DNA of 64,000 nucleotides. Origin: Candidatus Hydrogenedentota bacterium. GTDB taxonomy: Bacteria > Hydrogenedentota > Hydrogenedentia > Hydrogenedentales > CAITNO01. A model generated the notes under the pieces. That model was not told the DNA's origin, searched no databases, and saw only the letters and a program-made list of their open reading frames with translations. The translations under genes were made by a program, and so were the position numbers. Shown in pieces: positions 33,851 through 40,685 of the stretch (position 1 is the stretch's first letter; every line of letters starts with the position of its first letter). The stretch covers positions 124,001 through 188,000 of the forward strand of contig JAGPFE010000001.1 of NCBI GenBank assembly GCA_018056705.1, given 5' to 3'.

Positions 33851-34545
33851 CAGCGATGCCGGCGATGAAAATCGCCGGCATCCTGGAGGGTGAGGGTGTG
33901 TCGCTTTGAGGGGGAAAGCGACACCAGGGCAAGAGATGAGGGCTTGAGAGGTGAGATGCCGGCGGGGGGAGGAGGGAACCGGCATCTCTGGAGGGTAAGG
34001 GTCATGTTGTTGCTCTGAGGAGGAATCAGAGCCCCAGGGAAACAAACAAAAATCTTTAATTCAGGAATTAATCCAAGTGGAGATGTCGGCAGGGGGGGAC
34101 CGACATCTCCAGGGTGAGGTGCGTTGCTCTGAGGAGGGATCAGAGCTCCACAGGGGGAAACCGAACCCGGATATTCCGGGGATAAGTTCAGGTGGAGATG
34201 CCAGCAGGGGGCGACCGGCATCTCCAGGGTGAGGTGCGTTGCTCTGAGGGGGAATCAGAGCACCACAGGGGGAAAACGGAGAACCCTAAAACCACTTTGC
34301 GGTTTCAGGGAGAAGGGCGGATCCTCATTCTGCCTGCCTCGGAACGTATGATACCAGAGGGGAGATGCCGGAAGGGGGCGGCCGGCATCTCCGGGTGAGG
34401 TGCGTTGCTCTTAATGGGCGCAAGAGCATCGCAGAGGTAGCGGTATAAGGACAGTGAGATGCCGGCGGAGGGGCATTACCGGCATCTCGGGGTGAGGGTC
34501 TCCTTGACGGGCGTCAAGGATCAGGCAGAGGATGGGGATCCTCTC
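33851..34545 (-). ncRNA. Array of six hairpin-pair units, probable structured RNA (minus strand)
   Basis: About 700 bases without a protein gene, made of six related units (A-F). Each has stem 1 (GAGATGCCGG against CCGGCATCTC or a variant), a conserved linker (plus strand GGGTGAGGTGCGTTG in C-E) and stem 2 with a seven-base purine loop. Stem 1 arms: 33855-33866/33871-33882, 33953-33962/33979-33988, 34079-34089/34100-34110, 34194-34202/34217-34225, 34361-34371/34382-34392 and 34456-34465/34479-34488. Stem 2 arms: 33898-33907/33915-33924, 34012-34018/34026-34032, 34126-34132/34140-34146, 34241-34247/34255-34261, 34407-34412/34422-34427 and 34501-34508/34513-34520. Several units have a third hairpin (34056-34071, 34166-34180, 34284-34310, 34527-34544). 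Stems change on both arms together. The minus strand is preferred because two A-C mismatches on plus become U-G pairs on minus, and because a terminator follows. Function unknown; no coding sign. Confidence 0.6.
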
Positions 34546-34570
34546 CCAGGGGCAACCACACAATCCCGAA

Positions 34571-35545
34571 CTACTTGTGTTGTCCGGGGACTTTAAATCG
34601 CGTGACCAGCATTCCAACTCCCATAAGCGCGGCCACGATAATGCAACCCCATATCAGGAACAGAACGCCACTGTTTGTCTTGGGGGGTACTTCTCCTGAA
34701 GCCGCGGGAGTCTTATTGCTTTTCTCTCCCAAGCCTTCATCTTCAACTGTCAAAGAACGGTCAGATTGCCGCGTCCTTGTTCCCAAGGACACCGTTGTTT
34801 TCTCTGTCAACTGAACGCCGGGGGGGGGGTCCCGGATGACATCTTCTTCTTTTCGTCTCCCCGTTTGACTGGCCGAAACTTCCGGAGTCAAGGGGGGTGA
34901 AGTCGAATCGGTTTGTGTCGCCTGTCGACGATCGGTGACGCTAACTTCTGTTGCCTCTTGGCCCAAGGTATCTGCCGAAGTTATTTTCGATGGTACCCTG
35001 CCTGGCAGTTGTATGACCCTGCTGTCCACGGTTTGCCGGGTTTTACTCACCCCGGACTCAGCCGTGGGCGGGGTATTTTCCGCCGGCTCTTGTTCGGGAT
35101 TTTTCGCCACCGCTTCGTATCGGCCCCCGATAACCGGTATTTCTTCTCCATCCCACGTGGAGAGAACCGGCTGCTCTACCTCCACTACCAGCGGCTCTTC
35201 TGACGGACCCCGTAACTTGAACTCCACCACCGCAACGTTACCGTCCGGGATGATCCGCTGATTCAGGCCCATCACCACCATGGTCCATTGACCGGGTTCC
35301 ACCAGGTTTTCAGCAAAACTTTTCTCACCTTCCCGCACCGCAGACCCCGGGGCAACCCCAACCGGTTCCAGTTTTTCCGGATCATATCTCAACGTATAGT
35401 TGAGAGCGGCCGTTTCACCGCCATCGGCGAGCTGGACCGTTACGATCAGGCGATCTGATTCAATTGTCCCCTGCGGCGTCAACCTCGCGTCTTCCGCCAT
35501 GCCGCTGTACGCCGCTGTCACCCCCGCCACCAGCCACCCGATCAT
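34571..35545 (-). CDS. Cohesin-like domain protein with C-terminal membrane anchor
   Basis: 324 residues from ATG 35545. A short signal peptide (MIGWLVAGVTAAYSGMA) is followed at about residues 25-145 by a cohesin-type sandwich (RLIVTVQLADGGETAALNYTL, RYDPEKLEPVGV, WTMVVMGLNQRIIPDGNVAVVEFKL). A long Ser/Thr/Pro/Glu-rich linker comes next (about 150-290), then a membrane helix (VLFLIWGCIIVAALMGVGMLV) and a basic end (TRFKVPGQHK). The upstream open frame is AT-rich and lies before the promoter, so it is not translated. A C10 tract (codons for PPP near residue 240) lies in the linker. Cohesin folds bind dockerins in cellulosomes; no dockerin is seen in this window. The function is unknown. Confidence 0.78.
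   Translation of the reverse strand: MIGWLVAGVTAAYSGMAEDARLTPQGTIESDRLIVTVQLADGGETAALNYTLRYDPEKLEPVGVAPGSAVREGEKSFAENLVEPGQWTMVVMGLNQRIIPDGNVAVVEFKLRGPSEEPLVVEVEQPVLSTWDGEEIPVIGGRYEAVAKNPEQEPAENTPPTAESGVSKTRQTVDSRVIQLPGRVPSKITSADTLGQEATEVSVTDRRQATQTDSTSPPLTPEVSASQTGRRKEEDVIRDPPPGVQLTEKTTVSLGTRTRQSDRSLTVEDEGLGEKSNKTPAASGEVPPKTNSGVLFLIWGCIIVAALMGVGMLVTRFKVPGQHK
34820..34829 (-). repeat. C10 homopolymer in the cohesin-like gene
   Basis: Ten consecutive G on the plus strand (C in the coding strand). Losing one base gives a TGA eight codons after the tract begins; gaining one gives a TGA about 20 codons later. Both changes remove the C-terminal membrane helix. Confidence 0.8.
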
Positions 35546-35557
35546 CACTCTGTTGAT

Positions 35558-35586
35558 ATTGTAGCAGATACTGCCGGAATCTTCAA
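35558..35586 (-). promoter_or_regulatory. Sigma-70 promoter giving an almost leaderless mRNA
   Basis: On the minus strand TTGAAG (35586-35581), 17-base spacer, TACAAT (35563-35558). The ATG of the cohesin-like gene is only 12 bases after the -10 box, so the leader would be about five bases. The 280 bases from here to the next gene are AT-rich and hold nothing else I can name. Confidence 0.7.
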
Positions 35587-35823
35587 GACGGTGAACTCGG
35601 AAAAACCGGAAATTCAATGTAGCCTGTTTTGATCCCAAGTAATTGAAATGTAAAGAAATACAACGAAACATCCCTGAGATTCCCCAAGAGAATAAGACAA
35701 GGCGCAGGTTAACGGAACTTTTTCGCGCAAGCAAAAAAGTAATATGAATTACATTTATAATCCAAGGGAGAATGGCCAGTTTTCCGACTTCTCGCGGGGT
35801 CCCTTTTTCTGTAGAAAAGGAAA

Positions 35824-36396
35824 TCACCGGACATCTCCCGACGTATCGGAGGATTGCCCCGACAAGGAAACTGGGGACTGGTCCAAGTGATCCCTGGCCG
35901 ATGGCGCGTGTCCGCTAGGAAGCAGGGTTTTCATGTGTTCGAATACCCGTAAGCCCCACCAGAGACTGTAGGCCAGGACCAGCAGAAACAGGTACAAGGC
36001 GCAAAGCAACTTCGCGGATACTGCCCCAACCAGCAGGTATTTCATCGCCGGGTACGGCACGGCGAGGTAGTCGGGCAGTAACTGGAGATCAACGGGCATG
36101 AAAGCGACCAGGGCGATAAGTCCGGTTTCCACGGTCCGGGCCAGCGCGCCGCTTTCATCATGCCCCGCTTCCCCGCAGCGGCTGTACACGAAAACCATCA
36201 TAAAAACCACCCATCCCAGGGTAATGGACCATGGGGAATTTACGAGGGCGTGCTGTCCGGCCACTGCTCCCAGGTCGCGGAAGTACCAGAAAGCCGCCTC
36301 GGGAAAAAGGCCCAGGAGAAAAAAAAGGGTCCATAGGGCCACCAGGCATAAAGACCACCCATTTACCGAATCCCATGTCTTCTGGTTATCTGTCAT
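35824..36396 (-). CDS. Small multi-helix membrane protein, unknown
   Basis: 190 residues from ATG 36396 (AAAGGTGG upstream); the longer frame begins in the promoter region of the divergent gene. About four or five membrane segments are visible: WSLCLVALWTLFFLLGLFP, ITLGWVVFMMVFVYS, VETGLIALVAFMPVDL, YLLVGAVSAKLLCALYLFLL and VLAYSLWWGLRVFEH. The C-terminus is polar (HAPSARDHLDQSP). I do not recognise a family. It is upstream of the cohesin-like gene on the same strand, but 280 bases and a promoter lie between them. Confidence 0.6.
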   Translation of the reverse strand: MTDNQKTWDSVNGWSLCLVALWTLFFLLGLFPEAAFWYFRDLGAVAGQHALVNSPWSITLGWVVFMMVFVYSRCGEAGHDESGALARTVETGLIALVAFMPVDLQLLPDYLAVPYPAMKYLLVGAVSAKLLCALYLFLLVLAYSLWWGLRVFEHMKTLLPSGHAPSARDHLDQSPVSLSGQSSDTSGDVR

Positions 36397-36458
36397 AAAA
36401 CCCGGGCCACCTTTCCATAGTCCATCTTCGGGATACGGGAAGATTATCCCTGATTTGC

Positions 36459-36487
36459 TTGATACGGAACACACCGACGCGTAAGAT
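36459..36487 (+). promoter_or_regulatory. Probable sigma-70 promoter for the Gfo/Idh/MocA gene
   Basis: TTGATA (36459-36464), 17 bases, TAAGAT (36482-36487). It gives a leader of about 48 bases to ATG 36542. Confidence 0.55.
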
Positions 36488-36541
36488 ACCCATAATGGTA
36501 ACTTTATCACGAACCCCCTAATTAGTGGAAAGGAGAGAACC

Positions 36542-37903
36542 ATGACAACCCGGCATCAGCAGGAAGCGCCCCGCGGTAACGCCCTGTCTCGGCGGGATTT
36601 TGTGCGGCTCGCGACAGGAGCGGCCGCCGTGGGGCCCGCGATCATTGCCGCCCGTGCCCTGGGGGCGGATGACGTCCCTCCAGCCAGCGAGCGGCTCACC
36701 CTGGGACTGATTGGTTGCGGCGGCCAGGGACGTCACATCATGGGCGCGGCCATCCAGTTCAAGCAGGTTGAAGTGGCCGGCGTGTGCGACGTTAACGAGA
36801 AAAACCGCGAAGAGGCCCTGAAAATTCTGCGGGACCGGTATAACCGGGATGACTTCGCCCAGTATAAGGATTATCGTGAACTGCTGGCCCGCCCGGATAT
36901 TGACGCCGTGCTGATTGCCACGCCTGATCACTGGCACGCGCTCGTGTGCATCGAAGCGGCGCGGCAGAAAAAGGCCGTCTACTGCGAGAAACCCCTGACC
37001 TGGTCTCTGGGCGAAGGCCGGGCCGTGGTCAACGCCGTGAAAAAGGCGGGCGTGGTCTTTCAGGTCGGCAGCATGCAGCGTTCTTCCGCGGAAATGAAAT
37101 ACGCGTGTGAGGTGGTTCGAAACGGTTACCTGGGGAAAATCACCCACATCAATGTTGGACTTCCAGATGGCGGCCACGCCAAGTGGGTGGAAGAATGGCC
37201 CGCCCCACCCGCGTGGCTGGACTACGATTTTTACGTGGGGCCCGCGGAGTGGATTCCCTACCACGAAAATCGACTGGACTGGGACTGGCGCTGGCACATG
37301 AATTTTGGCGGCGGCCAGATGATGGACTGGATCGGCCATCACGGCGATATCGCCCACATGGGGATGGGTTGGGACGAAAAAGGACCAGTAGAGGTCACCC
37401 CGGTTTTGTGGGAGTACTCCACGGAAAAGAACAACCTGTACAACGGTCCCAAGAATTACATTTTTGACTGCCTGTACGAGGATGGCACCACCATGCGGGT
37501 TGGGAATCAGGCATCCATGCCCGAGGTGTTCCGTGAATGCGGAGATACCGGGACGCAGTGGTTCGGAGACAACGATCAGTGGATTTTCGTCTCCCGGGGT
37601 GGTCTCAAGGCGAGTAATCCCGATCTGCTGAAGATCAAGTTCAAGGACAGCGACTTCCGCTTCCGGAAAGAACGCAACCACATGCGCGATTTTCTGGACT
37701 GCGCGCGGGAGAAACGGGAGTGCATCGCGCCGGTGGAAGCCGGGCATCGTTCCGCTTCCATCGGCCACCTCGGAAAAATCGCCTGCCTGCATTGGGCTCA
37801 CCTGAAATGGGATTACGTGAACGAGCGGATTACGAACCACGAATCCCTGAACAGCGTGCTCACCCGGCACTACCGGGAGGGATACACCTTGCCCACGACG
37901 TGA
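36542..37903 (+). CDS. TAT-exported Gfo/Idh/MocA-family oxidoreductase
   Basis: 453 residues. The N-terminus has a twin-arginine signal (SRRDFVRLATGAAAVGPAI, residues 18-36). The NAD(P)-binding motif is LGLIGCGGQGRHIMGAA. The family motifs DAVLIATPDHWHAL, YCEKPLTWSLGEGRAVV, FQVGSMQRSS and GGGQMMDWIGHHGDIAHMGMGW (positions about 258-279, with the HH pair) are present. Exported members of this family are common in Planctomycetes and related phyla, where they act on sugars or inositols in the periplasm; the substrate here is unknown. A good terminator follows. The start follows GGAAAGGAGAGAACC. Confidence 0.95.
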   Translation: MTTRHQQEAPRGNALSRRDFVRLATGAAAVGPAIIAARALGADDVPPASERLTLGLIGCGGQGRHIMGAAIQFKQVEVAGVCDVNEKNREEALKILRDRYNRDDFAQYKDYRELLARPDIDAVLIATPDHWHALVCIEAARQKKAVYCEKPLTWSLGEGRAVVNAVKKAGVVFQVGSMQRSSAEMKYACEVVRNGYLGKITHINVGLPDGGHAKWVEEWPAPPAWLDYDFYVGPAEWIPYHENRLDWDWRWHMNFGGGQMMDWIGHHGDIAHMGMGWDEKGPVEVTPVLWEYSTEKNNLYNGPKNYIFDCLYEDGTTMRVGNQASMPEVFRECGDTGTQWFGDNDQWIFVSRGGLKASNPDLLKIKFKDSDFRFRKERNHMRDFLDCAREKRECIAPVEAGHRSASIGHLGKIACLHWAHLKWDYVNERITNHESLNSVLTRHYREGYTLPTT

Positions 37904-37930
37904 GGGGCAACCCAAGCACTGAAACCAAGC

Positions 37931-37968
37931 GGCGGTGTCCCGGGAAATCCGGGGCACCGCCGTTTTTT
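37931..37968 (+). terminator. Terminator of the Gfo/Idh/MocA gene
   Basis: A 13-base GC stem (GGCGGTGTCCCGG against CCGGGGCACCGCC, one G-T pair) with a five-base loop is followed by GTTTTTT. Confidence 0.9.
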
Positions 37969-37979
37969 CAGCCTCAGAC

Positions 37980-38771
37980 TCAGGTGAGCAGCTTGGCTAT
38001 TTTCTGCATGAAATCGCCGACTTTCGCGCCATACTCGGGTGAACCATCATTAACCACCATTCCCCGTCCCATGGCATCCACGAGATCCACCTGGTTGGCC
38101 AGCAGGGGTAATGCGTCTTCGATGCTGCGGAACCGCATGTGAACGAAGGGACGGCGGCGGGTGTAGACGCCGCGGCCCGCCTGGGTATTGCCCGCTTTTA
38201 CCCGGAGGTAACAAGCGATATCCGTGCCATCCACCGACCATTGGTAAATCCGTTCAGGCTGTCGGGCCGTCCACTCCTTCATTTCGGGGTCTCCGGCCTT
38301 GTTCAACTGGCTGAGCGCGGTGCTGACCATATAAAGGGTCATTTTTACCTTAAGGCGGGCCTGTAACGGGTTTTTCGGCTTCGCGTCCGGCATCAGCAAC
38401 TTGAGCCCCAGCAGTATCCCAAGCACGCGCACAAAGAGACCGAATCGGGTGAAGAGCCCCTTCAGGAGTGGCCCGAGTCGCGGCAGGGCCGGCCGTCCGG
38501 CAAAGAACGCGTTCATGGCTCGCAGCGAGGGGAACGAGAACACGAGATCCGGCTGTTCCGCCTTGTCCATGACCAGTTGAAACTGGCCCTGATCCAGCAC
38601 GATATGAGCGGCCATCGGGTATTCGGGATCATCCGCGTCGAACTGTACCACGCCCCGGACATTCCTGAACCGCTCGCGGATCTTCGGGTCTTCTTCCAGC
38701 ATGACCTTTATGACTGGAAGTACCGCCCGTAACGCGATTCGGGCGGCCAGCACATCTTCCCGTACGCTCAT
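37980..38771 (-). CDS. SCP2-like (sterol carrier fold) protein A
   Basis: 263 residues, no signal peptide. The N-terminal half has GVVQFDADDPEYPMAAHIVLD, FQLVMDKAEQPDLVFSFPSLRAMNAFFAGRPALPR, the pattern of an SCP2 lipid-binding domain (sheet, then low-affinity pocket and helix). The second half repeats a weaker version (IYQWSVDGTDIACYLRVKAG, FVHMRFRSIEDALPLLANQVDLVDAMGRG). It is the last gene of the minus-strand cluster and a paralogue of the protein encoded at 41,998-42,759, which has the same two-part layout. SCP2 domains bind lipids or other hydrophobic ligands, so this protein may present or hold the pathway's intermediate. That is inference. Confidence 0.6.
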   Translation of the reverse strand: MSVREDVLAARIALRAVLPVIKVMLEEDPKIRERFRNVRGVVQFDADDPEYPMAAHIVLDQGQFQLVMDKAEQPDLVFSFPSLRAMNAFFAGRPALPRLGPLLKGLFTRFGLFVRVLGILLGLKLLMPDAKPKNPLQARLKVKMTLYMVSTALSQLNKAGDPEMKEWTARQPERIYQWSVDGTDIACYLRVKAGNTQAGRGVYTRRRPFVHMRFRSIEDALPLLANQVDLVDAMGRGMVVNDGSPEYGAKVGDFMQKIAKLLT

Positions 38772-38814
38772 ACCTGTCTACCTTCCAGCGGAGTATCCGT
38801 TCCGGTCTCCGCGG

Positions 38815-39834
38815 TCAGATTTCGTCCTCCCAGCTTTCGTCCGCTTCAAACTCCCGTCCCATCATGGCCCGGACCTTGTCCACGATCCCATCCGCGTCGA
38901 TCCCGAACATGTGCTGCAGGTCTTCGGGATAGCCATGGGGCGTGAAGACATCGGGAATACCGAGTTTCTCGAAAACGCATCCTTTTCCGGACGCCGCGAT
39001 AACATCCGCGACGGCGGAGCCCATGCCGCCCACGATGTTGTGATCTTCCACGGTCAGGATCCGGCGCGTATCCATGACGGCCTTGAAGATCGCTTCCTCG
39101 TCAATTGGCTTGATGGTGTGCAGGTTCAGCACCCGCACGCTCAGGTGGTCATCCCGTTCCAGGATTTCGGCGGCCTCCACGGCGTGGTAGACCGTCGGGC
39201 CACAGGCGATGACCGTGATGTCCGTGCCCGGCCGCATTTCCACGGCCTTTCCGATGGTGAAATCCTCCGGCTCCGCCTTGTAAACCGGGGGCTCGAATCC
39301 CCGACCTATCCGGATGTAAACCGGCCCGTCGATATCCAGGCATTTTTTGACGGCCGCGGCGGTTTCGTACCCGTCCGCGGGCACGATCACCGTGAGGTTG
39401 GCGAAAGCCCGAACGATGGAAATATCTTCCAGGGCATGGTGCGTGGTTCCCGCGGAACCAAAGGATGTGCCCCCGTGGGTGGCGATAACCTTGACGTTAA
39501 GGTTCTGGTAACAGACGTCGGTGCGCAGGAATTCGCAGGCCCGCATGGAAGCGAATACCGAGAAGGTGGACACGAACGGCACCAGTCCCACCTTGGCCAT
39601 ACCCGCGGCGACACCGAACATGTTCTGCTCCGCGATGCCGAAATTGAAAAAGCGATCTGGAAACTTGTCGCCGAACGCGCCGATCTGGGTGGACTTGGCC
39701 AGGTCGGCGGTCAGGCCAACGATGTCCTCCCGCACGCCTCCCAGGTCACTCAGGACGATGCCGTAGATTTCCCGGGCGCTCAGTTTCGTGGCGTCATAGC
39801 AGGTCCAGGTCAACGTGCTTTCCACACCGGCCAT
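38815..39834 (-). CDS. Transketolase, C-terminal subunit
   Basis: 339 residues. It holds the pyrimidine-binding and C-terminal domains of a thiamine diphosphate enzyme: DLGGVREDIVGLTADLAKST, FFNFGIAEQNMFGVAAG (cofactor-activating Glu, residue 69), FVSTFSVFASMRACEFLRTD, HGGTSFGSAGTTHHALEDISI, VYIRIGRG and a C-terminal Rossmann-like domain with VRVLNLHTIKPIDEE and LTVEDHNIVGGMGSAV. It works with the subunit encoded just upstream, five bases away. Split transketolases act in pentose metabolism or in special pathways that make C5-C7 sugars or amino sugars. A C-terminal tail of about 15 acidic residues is present. Confidence 0.93.
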   Translation of the reverse strand: MAGVESTLTWTCYDATKLSAREIYGIVLSDLGGVREDIVGLTADLAKSTQIGAFGDKFPDRFFNFGIAEQNMFGVAAGMAKVGLVPFVSTFSVFASMRACEFLRTDVCYQNLNVKVIATHGGTSFGSAGTTHHALEDISIVRAFANLTVIVPADGYETAAAVKKCLDIDGPVYIRIGRGFEPPVYKAEPEDFTIGKAVEMRPGTDITVIACGPTVYHAVEAAEILERDDHLSVRVLNLHTIKPIDEEAIFKAVMDTRRILTVEDHNIVGGMGSAVADVIAASGKGCVFEKLGIPDVFTPHGYPEDLQHMFGIDADGIVDKVRAMMGREFEADESWEDEI

Positions 39835-39839
39835 AGTTT

Positions 39840-40670
39840 TTACTCCTCTCCGATTGAAGCCTTGGCCTTGGCCACAAGATCAGCGCTCAGTCCGCCGTAG
39901 TGCCATGCCGCCTTGTTTTCCATGAAATCAACCCCTTTGCCTTTCACCGTGTTGCAGATAACAATAGCCGGTCCTTTGTCCCAGGCGATCGCCGCTTCGA
40001 TCGCGTCCGACAAGGCATCCAGGTCGTGGCCATCCACTTCCCAGACCTGCCAGTTAAACGCGCGCCATTTGTCCGCCACGGGATCCAGGGACATCACGTC
40101 TTCCGTGTTACCGTCGATCATGAAGTGATTGCGATCGAGCAGAGCCACCAGGTTGGATACCTTGTGATGCGCGGCGGCCATGGCGGCTTCCCAGATGGAG
40201 CCCTCGTTACTCTCTCCGTCCCCAATCACGCAGAACACGCGGAAGGATTTCTTGAGTACCCGGGCCCCCAGGGCCATTCCCAGCGCTTCGCTCAGGCCGT
40301 GTCCCATGGATCCCGTGGATACTTCGCATCCCACCGCTTTTTTTGAGTCGAGGTGCATGCCGAGGTTTGATCCGGTCTTATTGAACGCTTTCAGTTCATC
40401 GAACGGGAAAAAACCCCGCCGTCCAAGGACTACCGCGTGACCAAGCCCGCCGTGTCCCTTGGAAAGCACGAAACGGTCCCGGTCTTCCCATTTCGGGTTC
40501 GCGGGATCGATCTTCATGTATTTCCAGTACAGCAACACGAGCATTTCGACCATGCTCAACGAACCGCCGATGTGGGCGCCCCCGGACCACCCGGTAACAT
40601 CCACCATGTCCCGGCGCAGGGAAGCGCAGAGTTTCCTGAATCGCTCTCTTTCTTCCGTGGTGAGTGCCAT
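39840..40670 (-). CDS. Transketolase, N-terminal (thiamine diphosphate) subunit
   Basis: 276 residues. It holds the pyrophosphate-binding domain with the thiamine motif GDGESNEGS (residues 150-158) and further on LVALLDRNHF (metal ligand), plus the substrate-side histidines in SGGAHIGGSLSMVEML and SKGHGGLGHAV. The partner with the activating Glu is the gene directly after it. The start ATG 40670 is read in the operon after the aminotransferase gene (15 bases). Not the complete transketolase of the pentose pathway, which is normally one chain. Confidence 0.93.
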   Translation of the reverse strand: MALTTEERERFRKLCASLRRDMVDVTGWSGGAHIGGSLSMVEMLVLLYWKYMKIDPANPKWEDRDRFVLSKGHGGLGHAVVLGRRGFFPFDELKAFNKTGSNLGMHLDSKKAVGCEVSTGSMGHGLSEALGMALGARVLKKSFRVFCVIGDGESNEGSIWEAAMAAAHHKVSNLVALLDRNHFMIDGNTEDVMSLDPVADKWRAFNWQVWEVDGHDLDALSDAIEAAIAWDKGPAIVICNTVKGKGVDFMENKAAWHYGGLSADLVAKAKASIGEE

Positions 40671-40685
40671 GACGCGAATCCTCGT

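Noticed and set aside
33844..34221. Minus-strand ORF of 125 codons over the hairpin array
   Set aside because: It is Pro-rich low-complexity sequence that follows the repeat pattern, the unit spacings are not multiples of three, and the stems covary, which fits RNA structure rather than coding.
33855..34545. A CRISPR array
   Set aside because: Repeats are hairpin pairs of variable spacing and sequence, not identical direct repeats with equal spacers, and no cas genes are near.
34571..35827. Long (418-codon) version of the cohesin-like gene
   Set aside because: The extra N-terminal 94 codons are AT-rich, lie upstream of a good promoter and have no signal peptide; the ATG at 35545 gives one.
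36518..37957. 479-codon minus-strand ORF
   Set aside because: It is antisense to the well-supported Gfo/Idh/MocA gene and its protein looks like a translated shadow (His/Gly/Pro-rich).
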